Assembly (NCBI GenBank): GCA_021646415.1
Contig: SOEU01000008.1
Coordinates: 93,355-157,354 of the forward strand
Origin: Candidatus Brocadia sp.
GTDB lineage: Bacteria > Planctomycetota > Brocadiia > Brocadiales > Brocadiaceae
Direction of reading: 5' to 3'
Length of the DNA stretch: 64,000 bases
Part shown: piece by piece, positions 19,748-27,880 of the stretch
Position numbering within the stretch: the stretch's first letter is position 1
How the letters are laid out: each line of letters starts with the position of its first letter
Notes under the pieces: generated by a model
What the model saw: the letters and a program-made list of their open reading frames with translations, nothing else
The model's database searches: none
What the model was told of the DNA's origin: nothing
Program-made: the position numbers and the translations under genes

Positions 19748-20338
19748 GTGTCCGTAGACCAGTTACCTAAATTTATTAAAGATCACTACGAAGTTCACGA
19801 GTGGCGCCATGCTTTAGCCATACTCCGACACGATTTCACGTCCGAGTATGACGACATCTGTGATGTTTTGACACGGTTTCAATTAAGAAAAAGTTGGATT
19901 ACGGTTGGAGGGGGACGCAAGTCGAAAGTAGCCGACTGGATTGATTGTGAACTGTTTCAGAAAGGATGGAAACCAAAGAATTTTGATACGAAAATTACTG
20001 TTGATGAAAAGGTAATGGAGTCCCCGACACATGAAGTCGATTGTTTTAAGAACCGGGTTGCACTTGAAATAGAGTGGAACAACAAAGATCCATTCTTCGA
20101 TCGCGATCTGAACAATTTTCGTTTGCTATTTGACCTTCGTGCAATTTCCGTTGGAGTAATAATAACTCGTTGTGACGAGTTGCAGGATATTTTTGATAGC
20201 CTCGGTCGTGGGGCATCATATGGCGCCTCGACCACACATATGTCTAAGCTTCTTCCAAGGATTCAAGGCGGAGGCGGTGCTGGATGTCCTCTTCTTGTCT
20301 TTGGCATTAGGAGAAATCTTTATGCAGAAGATTGTTAA
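19748..20338 (+). CDS. BglII/BstYI-type restriction endonuclease
   Basis: 196 aa, starting at a GTG placed directly after an in-frame TAA, so no longer start exists. The central EVDCFKNRVALEIEWNNKD segment fits the BglII/BstYI catalytic core (D followed by ExE rather than the usual ExK), and RLLFDLRAISVGVIITR follows as the next strand-helix unit. Relatives cut AGATCT or RGATCY. It overlaps the methyltransferase gene by 17 bp, the normal arrangement of a type II system. Target sequence cannot be fixed from sequence reading alone. Confidence 0.75.
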   Translation: MSVDQLPKFIKDHYEVHEWRHALAILRHDFTSEYDDICDVLTRFQLRKSWITVGGGRKSKVADWIDCELFQKGWKPKNFDTKITVDEKVMESPTHEVDCFKNRVALEIEWNNKDPFFDRDLNNFRLLFDLRAISVGVIITRCDELQDIFDSLGRGASYGASTTHMSKLLPRIQGGGGAGCPLLVFGIRRNLYAEDC

Positions 20339-21047
20339 CATTACTCAGCCCACAGCTGCACAGGATTTCATGTCTAAGGTCTGTGGTCTTTATTCAACCA
20401 TTCTTGCCGATCCTCCATGGCGTTTCGAGAACCGTACCGGGAAGATGGCACCGGAGCATCAGAGACTCCTTCGCTATCCAACAATGACCCTTGAGGAAAT
20501 CTGTGAGATTCCGGTATCTCAAGTAGCTGCAGCTAACTCGCATCTTTATCTTTGGGTCCCAAATGCCTTGCTCGCCGAAGGCCTCGAAGTGATAAAACGT
20601 TGGGGTTTTACTTATAAAACCAATATTGTCTGGTATAAGATCAGAAAGGATGGGGGCCCTGACGGTCGGGGGGTTGGATTCTATTTCCGAAATGTTACGG
20701 AACTCGTCTTGTTCGGTGTTCGTGGACACATAAGAACACTTCAACCGGGGCGGACTCAGGTGAACATCGTCTCGTCACGGAAGAGGGAGCATTCACGAAA
20801 ACCAAATCAGATTTACGACGTTATCGAAAACTGCTCGCCCGGTCCTTACCTGGAGTTGTTCGCCAGATTCAGACGGGAAGGATGGGATCAGTGGGGCAAC
20901 GAAGATGTGGAGGAAAACAGCTTAAATGGTGTTGCCCAAAGAAAAGGCCATGTTGCCACCCAAATGAGATTGTTTGAACGGCCAGTTCAATATGGGGCTA
21001 ACAAGTCATTGAACAAATCCTCCACTAAGAAACGTAAATTGGTTTAA
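20322..21047 (+). CDS. MT-A70 family DNA methyltransferase
   Basis: 241 aa from ATG 20322; the frame is open from 20172, but the extra 50 residues overlap the endonuclease gene and are not MT-A70-like. The catalytic motif is ILADPPWRFENRTG near the N-terminus, followed by LYLWVPNALLAEGLEVIKRWGF and the S-adenosylmethionine-binding end (GPYLELFARFRREGWDQWGN). The family transfers methyl groups to adenine N6. Overlap with the BglII-like gene makes it the likely protective partner of that enzyme. Confidence 0.88.
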   Translation: MQKIVNITQPTAAQDFMSKVCGLYSTILADPPWRFENRTGKMAPEHQRLLRYPTMTLEEICEIPVSQVAAANSHLYLWVPNALLAEGLEVIKRWGFTYKTNIVWYKIRKDGGPDGRGVGFYFRNVTELVLFGVRGHIRTLQPGRTQVNIVSSRKREHSRKPNQIYDVIENCSPGPYLELFARFRREGWDQWGNEDVEENSLNGVAQRKGHVATQMRLFERPVQYGANKSLNKSSTKKRKLV

Positions 21048-21144
21048 GTGAAAAGACCTACACTGAATGTGCCTAAAAAATGATACGATATCGCATATCA
21101 CAAAAAATTGTTAACATTTTTCAACGCCACGTGGAGAATAAGGC

Positions 21145-21340
21145 AATCGACCGCGTCCACCGCATTGGCCAGACCCGAGGAGTGCAGGTCTTCAAGCTCA
21201 TCACCAAAGGCACATTAGAAGAAAAGATCGATGCCATGATCACCACCAAAGCCACCCTCATGAATTCCGTAGTCGAGTCGGACGATGCCGTGTTTAAGTC
21301 ATTTTCGAGGAAGGAACTGATTGAGTTGTTGACGTTTTGA
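21145..21340 (+). pseudogene. Duplicated 3' fragment of an SNF2 helicase gene (copy 2)
   Basis: The segment encodes IDRVHRIGQTRGVQVFKL...ELIELLTF, the last ~65 residues of the SNF2 protein, ending at the same stop codon. The frame opens upstream at 21080 in unrelated sequence. It shares base changes with copy 3 (such as GGAGTGCAGGT and CACCCTCATGAATTCCGTAG) that differ from the intact gene, so the two fragments come from a related but separate SNF2 gene. No promoter or start is convincing. Confidence 0.85.
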
Positions 21341-21729
21341 AATGCATTTGATTAACCGCAGAGAACACGGAATCTATAGAGATTTGTTTCGTAGAGCATA
21401 ACGGTTCACCTTCACCGAACCTCCCTCATCGAGGGGGGATGAAACATAGGAACAAGGTTATTTCCATGCCAGGCGAGGAACTTGCACCAACAAGTGTTTC
21501 CCCGCCCCTGGTGGGAGGGGTTAGGGGAGGGGGTGATACACTGTTACAGTAGCGCGAATCCAACGGTTAATATCTCAAGCATGTTCTTAAGCCCGTAATA
21601 ATTTTCTAATTTATCTTGAGAAAATTCTCAAAGTAGCTTACATTTACCCGTAAATAGACATATAAAACAATAAAGATTGGACAAGAAAATAAACTGTTTC
21701 TAATAATAAATATCGAAAGGGAGTCGTTA
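21341..21729 (+). other. Non-coding gap before the ParE-type pair
   Basis: It contains a G-rich block (GTGGGAGGGGTTAGGGGAGG) of the kind found in dispersed repeats, and the first copy of a ~115-bp repeat described separately. No coding frame found. Confidence 0.5.
21576..21692 (+). repeat. Dispersed ~115-bp repeat, copy A
   Basis: From CAAGCATGTTCTTAA through TTATCTTGAGAAAATT and the invariant AGCTTACATTTACCCGTAAA to ACAAGAAAATAA. It matches 28315-28428 with scattered differences. It lies just upstream of the toxin-antitoxin pair. Confidence 0.75.
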
Positions 21730-21918
21730 ATGGCAGGAATAAAACAGCAAGTTATTCAGATGATTCAGTCCTTGCCTGATAATATCACCATTGATGATAT
21801 TATGGCAGAACTTTATTTCAAACTACAGGTGGATGCAGGTTTGAAGGAATTGGATGAGGGGAAAGGGATATCCCACGAGGAAGTTGAAAAAAGGATGTCC
21901 AAATGGCTTACAAAATAA
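21730..21918 (+). CDS. Antitoxin of a ParE/RelE-type module
   Basis: 62 aa, with AAAGGGAG before ATG. It has the form of short antitoxins that neutralise RelE/ParE toxins: LPDNITIDDIMAELYFKLQV followed by GLKELDEGKGISHEEVEKRM. The latter (an -EG-xISHEEVxxRMxKWL end) is typical of this group. It overlaps the toxin gene by 16 bp. It should bind the toxin and repress the operon, though no ribbon-helix-helix is obvious. Confidence 0.85.
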   Translation: MAGIKQQVIQMIQSLPDNITIDDIMAELYFKLQVDAGLKELDEGKGISHEEVEKRMSKWLTK

Positions 21919-22187
21919 GGTGGTCACCACGGGCTGCTTCTAATTTCGAAGACATCTGCAACTATATTGGGAAAGATTCCAAATACTATGCCTCTCTATT
22001 TGCAAAGAAAGTAAACGCCCTCATTAAAGCCATCCCTCAATTTCCTAAAGCCGGACGAATCGTTCCCGAATACGGAAATGAAAATATACGGGAAAAAATC
22101 TACGAAAATTATAGAATTGTCTATCGTATTAAAGAAGATTTCATTGAAATTGTTGCCATCTGTCATGGTGCAAAATCATTAGATTAA
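21903..22187 (+). CDS. ParE/RelE-family toxin
   Basis: 94 aa. The pattern is that of the ParE/RelE superfamily: RWSPRAASNFEDICNYIGKD at the N-terminus, FPKAGRIVPEYGNENIRE, then the C-terminal strand pair YRIVYRIKEDFIEIVAICHG. The conserved Arg/Tyr block YENYRIVYRI is intact, so it should be active. Translationally coupled to the antitoxin. Whether it targets gyrase (ParE) or mRNA (RelE) cannot be decided. It sits between SNF2 fragment copies 2 and 3. Confidence 0.9.
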   Translation: MAYKIRWSPRAASNFEDICNYIGKDSKYYASLFAKKVNALIKAIPQFPKAGRIVPEYGNENIREKIYENYRIVYRIKEDFIEIVAICHGAKSLD

Positions 22188-22207
22188 TAGTCAATACTTC
22201 TTAGCGA

Positions 22208-22430
22208 TGGAATTCCGCACGGGAAGACCAGGCTACCGACCGTGTCCACAGCATTGGCCAGACCAGAGGAGTGCAGGTATTCAAGCTGATCACCAAAAGG
22301 TACACTGGAGGAAAAGATCGATGCCATGATCACCACCAAGGCCACCCTCATGAATTCCGTAGTCGAGTCGGACGATGCCATGTTCAAGGCATTTTCGAGG
22401 AAGGAGTTGATAGAGTTGTTGACATTTTGA
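22208..22430 (+). pseudogene. Duplicated 3' fragment of an SNF2 helicase gene (copy 3)
   Basis: Homology to the intact gene starts abruptly at TGGAATTCCGCACGGGAAG (intact gene: TGGAACGCCGCACGGGAAG) and ends at the stop codon. One extra base in ACCAAAAGGTACACTGG, against ACCAAAGGCAGCCTGG, shifts the frame, so it cannot encode the domain. It begins 20 bp after the toxin stop and ends 42 bp before the next gene. Confidence 0.85.
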
Positions 22431-22472
22431 GATTCTGCAATACCTGCAAGGTAAATAAGAAAATACACTATA

Positions 22473-23729
22473 ATGGATAGAATAAATAATTTCCTGTTCT
22501 TTAGAAGTGATCTTGAGGACACACTCAGGTATCGCTTTGGACAAATATCTACCAAAGTAGATTTGATCCCCAAGGACCAACTACTCGCAACGCCTGAAGA
22601 CGTTCTTGTTGATCACATTTATTCATCAATCAAGATCGAGCCTATTGTTTTGCATGAAGATTCAAAGGAGATGGAACATCACGAGACTAAAATAGATGTA
22701 AGTGGACATCGAGACCGAAATCCATTCGGAGATCGAGGTCCGATTTATGTTTCTGGTGTAAAGGTTGTTATAAGCATCCCTTACACAGGAGATACTTCTC
22801 TTTGGAATCTCCGACCCAATCGCAGCCAGTCGGTATTTCCCAGAGGTGACATTCGGCAATCCAACAGAGATGGAATTGGTTATCTTGATATTATAATTGA
22901 ACTGCCGGTAGATGAACAACGCGAAAAATTCAGGCGACGTTTAGACGACGAACTTAAAAGCATCAGGTTTTACCTTGACTCCCAAAAATCACAGGTAGAA
23001 CTATATAACTCGACAGCTCCCGAAGACATACTTAGAGCTATGCAAGCCAGAAAAAAGCGTCTAAAGACACAAGATGGTATCGCAGATTTATTAGGCATAC
23101 CCTTAAAGAGACGCGAAGATGCACCGCCAATAGAACCTATCCAGATAAAGAGAAAACTAATTAAACCGCTTCCACCTCCTCCAAAGTCTGGGTTCAAGCC
23201 AGAACCTGGTATTACCGACCAAGATTTCGAGCATATTCTTGCTGTAATACGGCACGAGGGAAGGAGCTTCGAAGCTACGCCAAAAACATACGCTGTTCAC
23301 AATGAGGAAGAACTTAGAGATATTCTAATAGCACATCTGAACGGACACTACGAAGGTGGAGCCACAGGCGAGACTTTTAGAAGAAGTAGGAAAACGGATA
23401 TTCGGATTGAAGATCAAGAAAGAGCTGCCTTTGTCGCTGAATGTAAAGTCTGGAGAGGGCACAAAGAACTTTTGAAAGCGGTTGATCAGTTGCTTAACTA
23501 TCTTACATGGAGAGACTGCAAAGCGGCCATTATCGTCTTCAACAAGCACAACGCAAAATTTACCGAATTGCTGACAAAGGTGCCTGATACTATGCGTTCT
23601 CATCCAAAATTCAAGAAAGAACTTGGGCAGCATAAAGAAGGGGAATGGAGGTTTATCTTGACCTCACTCGAAGATGAACTAAGGCAAGTCTTTGTTAATG
23701 TATTTGTGTTCAATCTATTCGTTGCCTAA
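22473..23729 (+). CDS. Putative PD-(D/E)XK nuclease of the defence island
   Basis: 418 aa, no known name. The N-terminal half is mixed alpha/beta without recognised motifs. A basic, Pro-rich linker (IKRKLIKPLPPPPKSGFKPE) near residue 230 leads to a C-terminal domain with TDIRIEDQERAAFVAECKVW: D, then E-x-K one strand later, as in PD-(D/E)XK nucleases, followed by a helix with QLLNYLTWRDCKAAIIVF. Similar proteins occur as single genes in bacterial defence islands. It lies between SNF2 fragment copy 3 and a restriction-modification pair. Nuclease activity is inferred from the motif. Confidence 0.6.
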   Translation: MDRINNFLFFRSDLEDTLRYRFGQISTKVDLIPKDQLLATPEDVLVDHIYSSIKIEPIVLHEDSKEMEHHETKIDVSGHRDRNPFGDRGPIYVSGVKVVISIPYTGDTSLWNLRPNRSQSVFPRGDIRQSNRDGIGYLDIIIELPVDEQREKFRRRLDDELKSIRFYLDSQKSQVELYNSTAPEDILRAMQARKKRLKTQDGIADLLGIPLKRREDAPPIEPIQIKRKLIKPLPPPPKSGFKPEPGITDQDFEHILAVIRHEGRSFEATPKTYAVHNEEELRDILIAHLNGHYEGGATGETFRRSRKTDIRIEDQERAAFVAECKVWRGHKELLKAVDQLLNYLTWRDCKAAIIVFNKHNAKFTELLTKVPDTMRSHPKFKKELGQHKEGEWRFILTSLEDELRQVFVNVFVFNLFVA

Positions 23730-23877
23730 CAGGGAACTCCAAGGTGTGTAGTTGGGTTGGGTTTTGCTATACCTAACATAAGTTATTTTTTGTTTTGATT
23801 ACAAAATTATTTCTGTATATTGAATAGTCTGGTGTATTACGTAGTACTGCATACAATCCTAAAGAAGGTGTAACCTA

Positions 23878-25308
23878 ATGTTAACTCTGTCCAAGAAAGT
23901 TACAGTCGTACCACAAAAAATAGCTTTAAGCGAGATTGAACATCTTGATCAGGAGTTATATCATCACTTCAAGGACAAATTTCACCTCGATATTTCTTTA
24001 TCCCGTTCGATCGTCAGTTTTCAGGATAATAAAACCAGAAAAGTTTATCGATGGTATAAATTCAAAGAAGCTTTTTCTGCTTCCTTAGTTGAATATCTGC
24101 TTGAAAAATACAACATTGTTAACGGCATAATCCTTGACCCATTTGCAGGCAGTGGAACAGCCTTGTTTGCTGCTATTGCACAAGGAATAAATGCCGATGG
24201 GATTGAATTGTTGCCGATTGGTCAACAAATAATCAACACGAAAAAAATCCTCACGTTAGAATTCTCGAAAGATGATTTTAACACCCTCAAGCGGTGGTCG
24301 CTTGAACAACCCTGGAAAAAATCTGAGTTACGAATACCACTTAACGAGTTACGTATTACGAAAGATGCATATCCAGAACAAACAAAAGGTGCTATCGAGA
24401 AATACTTAGGCGCATGTGAGCAAGAAAATGAACGCGTTCGGGCAGTTTTGCAGTTTGCTTTATTGTGCATTTTGGAATCGGTGAGTTATACTCGCAAAGA
24501 CGGTCAATATCTACGCTGGGATTACCGGTCTGGAAGGCGACAAGGTAAAAAACCCTTTAACAAAGGAACTATTCTTAGTTTTGAGAAGGCTATTTGTTGC
24601 AAAATAGAAGAGATCATTTTCGACTTGCAAACCAGGGGAAAGCAAAAACCACTTTTTACCTCAAAGCATTCAAAAGGTGCAATTAATCTATACGATGGCT
24701 CGTGTCTTGATATATTGCCAACTATTACCGCGGATACGTACGATGCCATTATTACTTCCCCGCCATATTGTAATCGGTATGATTACACACGCACTTATGC
24801 TTTAGAACTTGCCTTGCAAGGGATAAGCGAACAAGAACTATTACATCTCCGCCAACAAATGCTAAGTTGCACGGTCGAAAATCGCGCCAAAGACTTATTA
24901 AAGATGAATCCACAATGGAGAAAGGCTATTACTGCCGCTGATCTCCAAGAACTGTTACAGTCCATCTTGAAATACTTAGACGATCAAAAAGCGCAAGGTA
25001 TGCTCAATAACAATGGTATTCCCAGAATGGTTCGGGGTTATTTTTATGAGATGGCTTGTGTAATCGCCGAATGCTCAAGAGTAATGAAACCAAATGCTAT
25101 GCTATTCATGGTGAATGATAACGTCAGATTTGCGGGAGCAAGTATTTCAGTGGACATGATACTCTCCCATATTGCAGAGAAGTTAGGATTTTATGTAGAA
25201 AACATTCTCGTTTTACCTAATGGTAAAGGAAATAGTAGTCAACAGATGGGTAAGCATGGACGCGAATTGCTTAGAAAGTGTGTTTATGTTTGGAGAAAAG
25301 GTGGGTGA
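23878..25308 (+). CDS. Type II DNA methyltransferase (AvaI/BsoBI-like system)
   Basis: 476 aa. The S-adenosylmethionine motif [11 protein letters not shown] is at residues 87-97 and the catalytic [11 protein letters not shown] near 291. A ~200-residue segment between them probably holds the target-recognition part, giving the alpha order. S/T-P-P-Y motifs are usual for N4-cytosine enzymes, but adenine-N6 cannot be excluded. The gene overlaps the endonuclease gene by a GTGA junction. It should protect the host from that enzyme. Confidence 0.88.
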   Translation: MLTLSKKVTVVPQKIALSEIEHLDQELYHHFKDKFHLDISLSRSIVSFQDNKTRKVYRWYKFKEAFSASLVEYLLEKYNIVNGIILDPFAGSGTALFAAIAQGINADGIELLPIGQQIINTKKILTLEFSKDDFNTLKRWSLEQPWKKSELRIPLNELRITKDAYPEQTKGAIEKYLGACEQENERVRAVLQFALLCILESVSYTRKDGQYLRWDYRSGRRQGKKPFNKGTILSFEKAICCKIEEIIFDLQTRGKQKPLFTSKHSKGAINLYDGSCLDILPTITADTYDAIITSPPYCNRYDYTRTYALELALQGISEQELLHLRQQMLSCTVENRAKDLLKMNPQWRKAITAADLQELLQSILKYLDDQKAQGMLNNNGIPRMVRGYFYEMACVIAECSRVMKPNAMLFMVNDNVRFAGASISVDMILSHIAEKLGFYVENILVLPNGKGNSSQQMGKHGRELLRKCVYVWRKGG

Positions 25309-26273
25309 AGAGACCGAATCTTCAGCACTTAAAATCAAGCAAAGACCTTGAGACCACATATGAAGCGGTTCGGGCTGGTTTCGTTGCACAGGCATTGGAA
25401 AAGAATAGGCAGGCTACTCCGTATGTTGAAGAAGCAAGGGCATTGAAAGTTGCTGCTTCAACCGCTAAAACACCAAGCGATTTGCTTACCATTCCAGACA
25501 TCCAATCAGCCCTGTTGACTGCCGCTGGTGTATCCGAGAAGGCAAACAACCATTTATTGCAAAGAGATAAGGAAGATGCGATAAAAGGGCTTATCGATAA
25601 TTTTCTTGAACCGGCAGGGAAAAAGTTTGTAGAAGAATTGGTTTTCAGATTTTTGTTGATACGCGGAGATTCCCTGGGTGGTTCGATGCGGAATATTGGA
25701 GGAGTTTTAGCCCAACGCAAGTTAACGCGAGCTATTATTTCTGCACTCAAGGTTGCTGGTAAATCTTATGAGTGGCTTCACTCTGAAACAAATGTATGGG
25801 TGCCGATACCAGAGAGTGATGCAGAAATAGAGATATTTGTAAAAGGTATAAGTTGGAAAGGCGATAGTCAGAGTCGCACAGCACTTTTTAATTTGTTCGT
25901 ACCAATCGTCGGCAACAATGTGGATTTGTGTTTATTTAATCGTGATCCAAAAGATTTTTCCAATAAGAAAATTGCCAGAGATATACTTATTTCGCCTCCT
26001 TCGTATATTGCCCTTGGAGAACTAAAAGGTGGAATAGATCCAGCAGGTGCTGATGAACACTGGAAAACTGCCAGAACACATCTTAATCGCATTCAAGACT
26101 CGTTTAAGAAGATAGGACATAAACCACATCTTTTCTTTATTGGGGCGGCTATTGAAGCAAAAATGGCAGTTGAAATATGGAATCTGCTCAAGAAAGGTAT
26201 ACTTTCAAATGCAGCGAACTTAACTGATGATAACCAAATCGCATCAGTTTCACGTTGGTTATGTAATCTATAA
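25305..26273 (+). CDS. AvaI/BsoBI-family restriction endonuclease
   Basis: 322 aa from GTG 25305, which makes a 4-bp GTGA overlap with the methyltransferase stop and has AAAGGTGG upstream; the frame is open 27 bp further. It resembles BsoBI along its whole length: [67 protein letters not shown], then [20 protein letters not shown]. The last two carry the BsoBI catalytic Asp, Glu, Lys and His. AvaI and BsoBI cut C^YCGRG, so that is the predicted target. Confidence 0.93.
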   Translation: MKRPNLQHLKSSKDLETTYEAVRAGFVAQALEKNRQATPYVEEARALKVAASTAKTPSDLLTIPDIQSALLTAAGVSEKANNHLLQRDKEDAIKGLIDNFLEPAGKKFVEELVFRFLLIRGDSLGGSMRNIGGVLAQRKLTRAIISALKVAGKSYEWLHSETNVWVPIPESDAEIEIFVKGISWKGDSQSRTALFNLFVPIVGNNVDLCLFNRDPKDFSNKKIARDILISPPSYIALGELKGGIDPAGADEHWKTARTHLNRIQDSFKKIGHKPHLFFIGAAIEAKMAVEIWNLLKKGILSNAANLTDDNQIASVSRWLCNL

Positions 26274-26294
26274 TCATGTAAAGAGGTATCAGGT

Positions 26295-26486
26295 ATGATT
26301 GATCCAGAAAAAATTATTTATTCTATTAACATTGAAGACGTTCAAAATGTCGCAGAACAGGAATTGGAAAGAAAACTAACGGAAAAAGAATTAAAATTAG
26401 TCGAAGGCAAAGTTGGTGATTATATCAATTGGTATGAAGCTATCCTCCATGCAATTGATGATGCAAAAATTAAACCTCATGGATGA
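26295..26486 (+). CDS. Small acidic/helical protein, paralogue A
   Basis: 63 aa, unrecognised. AAGAGGTATCAGGT precedes ATG. The sequence INIEDVQNVAEQELERKLTE followed by KVGDYINWYEAILHAIDDAK predicts two to three helices. A close relative lies at 28609-28797 with the same layout (IEDIQHVAEQQLGRKLTKEE, then LGDYVGWYEAILHAIDELK). It follows the restriction endonuclease by 21 bp and could be its last operon gene. Too short for a confident function; no transmembrane segment or Cys motif. Confidence 0.7.
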   Translation: MIDPEKIIYSINIEDVQNVAEQELERKLTEKELKLVEGKVGDYINWYEAILHAIDDAKIKPHG

Positions 26487-26879
26487 GTTTTGTAGTGCAG
26501 ATGGCAGCAAGATATTGTGGGATAAAATTGTTAAGTTAAATTCTGGCGTAGAAACCACGAAATAACGTAACACTTTAGTTTTTTGAAAACTATCAAGGCA
26601 AAGCCTTGTGCTGATTTCGCCCCGGAGGGGCAAATTGCTCATAGGCAGGCAATTTATTGCCTGTGTTAAGAGAAAGATAAAAATAAGCCCTGTAGGGGCG
26701 AATGAAGATTATGGATACAAAATCGTCTCAATCGTCCCTGCGGGACTGTATTTCTAGATAAAAATACAGGCAATAAATTGCCTGCCTATTGCCTCACATC
26801 CTTATAGGGACTTAAAAAGCACAACTCATCTTTCAAAAAACTAAACCGTTTCGAAATAACTATCTTTGAAATTTATTGA
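26487..26879. other. Non-coding gap rich in inverted repeats
   Basis: No coding frame found. It holds a 149-bp element with 24-bp inverted ends and short GC-rich repeats such as GCCCTGTAGGGGCG and CGTCCCTGCGGGAC. Confidence 0.5.
26641..26789. repeat. 149-bp inverted-repeat element
   Basis: Arms 26641-26664 and 26766-26789 are perfect 24-bp reverse complements. Each arm contains its own palindrome (AGGCAATAAATTGCCT). The inner part has no open frame. It could be a MITE or a structured dispersed repeat; no target duplication is obvious. Confidence 0.75.
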
Positions 26880-26909
26880 TTGACATAAAATTTTAAAGAT
26901 GCTTATAAT
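26880..26909 (+). promoter_or_regulatory. Promoter of riboswitch 2 transcript
   Basis: TTGACA at 26880-26885 and TATAAT at 26904-26909, both perfect, are separated by 18 bp, about 35 bp before the aptamer. Confidence 0.75.
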
Positions 26910-26943
26910 ATTGATAATCAGTGATTCAGAAAAAAATAAATAT

Positions 26944-27030
26944 TTCGATAAAGGTAAACCCTGAGTAATCAGGGGGCGCAAAGCAAAGGGTCTTTTAACG
27001 CAGCGTTAAGAAAAGATTGCCTTACTGCCG
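26944..27030 (+). promoter_or_regulatory. Cyclic di-GMP class I (GEMM) riboswitch 2
   Basis: Ordered GEMM elements: AAAGGTAAACCCTGAG, GGGGGCGCAAAGC, AAAGGGTCTTTT, a small second hairpin, and AAGATTGCCTTACTGCCG. The position before the (C/T)AAACC element is G, as in c-di-GMP binders. The 3' strand GCCTTACTGC is at the same time the 5' arm of the terminator, so binding should prevent termination. Predicted: c-di-GMP turns the gene on. Confidence 0.88.
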
Positions 27031-27074
27031 AATGTGTTTTCCATGAACATTTTTGCAGTAAGGCTTTTTTGTTT
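27019..27074 (+). terminator. Intrinsic terminator of riboswitch 2
   Basis: GCCTTACTGC (27019-27028) pairs with GCAGTAAGGC (27055-27064), followed by TTTTTTGTTTT. It overlaps the 3' strand of the aptamer. Confidence 0.88.
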
Positions 27075-27100
27075 TAATACCATAGAAAGGGAGCCAATAT

Positions 27101-27880
27101 ATGAGAAATATAATTAAAATTCCCCTCATAGTAATTCCTTCAATAATTCTTATCGTTTTTATTTTTTTCTCACTCTTTATCAACACCATTGTTAAGAAAA
27201 GTGTTGTATCCTTTGGACCAAAGATTACCCAAACTCCCGTAAGTCTTCAAAAAGTTAAGATGTCACTTCTTTCCGGACATAGCGAAATACACGGACTTGT
27301 CATAGGCAATCCAGAAGGCTTTCATACTGATTCCGCATTAAAATTTGATACCGTTGTAATAGATATCAGCCCCCTTTCCATTTTCTCCGATAAAGTAATC
27401 ATTCGGGATATTCTTGTCGATGGCCCTGAGATAACGTATGAAACATCTGTTGAAGGAAGCAACGTTGGCAAGATTAAAAAAAATGTTGAATCATATTCCT
27501 CGTCATCCCGTTCACAAACAAAAGAGCCTGGTGAAACGAAACAAGTGCAAATAGACACATTTTTACTTCAAAATGGAAAAATTCGGCTGGGCGCTACATT
27601 ATTACAAGGGAAAACGTTGGACATTCCGCTTATGAAAGTGCAATTGAACGATATTGGAAAAGAGTCCGGCAGCGCAAGCTTTCCCGATGTCATTGAGAAG
27701 TTGGCTGATGCAATATACAAGGCGATTCTCGAAGCAGTCAAGGAATCAGGCAAAACCATTGAAAAGGGAGTTGACGCCGTGACTGAGTCAGCCAAAGAGA
27801 TAAAAGAGATAGATGAAAAAGCAAAAGAGGGCTTGTCGGAAGCAATTGAGGGAATGAAAAAACTGTTTGACAAAAAGTGA
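27101..27880 (+). CDS. AsmA-like membrane-anchored protein under c-di-GMP riboswitch control
   Basis: 259 aa, with AAAGGGAGCC before ATG. One N-terminal membrane anchor (IIKIPLIVIPSIILIVFIFF) is followed by a periplasmic domain of the AsmA/DUF748 type: VKMSLLSGHSEIHGLVIGNP, then DTVVIDISPLSIFSDKVIIR and DILVDGPEITYE. A linker rich in Ser follows, then a second short AsmA-like strand set. The last ~70 residues are a charged amphipathic helix (GVDAVTESAKEIKEIDEKAK). AsmA-like proteins help move lipids between membranes. It starts 30 bp after the terminator, so it is the direct target of the switch. Confidence 0.8.
   Translation: MRNIIKIPLIVIPSIILIVFIFFSLFINTIVKKSVVSFGPKITQTPVSLQKVKMSLLSGHSEIHGLVIGNPEGFHTDSALKFDTVVIDISPLSIFSDKVIIRDILVDGPEITYETSVEGSNVGKIKKNVESYSSSSRSQTKEPGETKQVQIDTFLLQNGKIRLGATLLQGKTLDIPLMKVQLNDIGKESGSASFPDVIEKLADAIYKAILEAVKESGKTIEKGVDAVTESAKEIKEIDEKAKEGLSEAIEGMKKLFDKK

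Noticed and set aside
20172..20321. Longer start for the MT-A70 methyltransferase
   Set aside because: The extra 50 residues read out of frame through the endonuclease gene and do not look like MT-A70; ATG 20322 with a 17-bp overlap is more natural.
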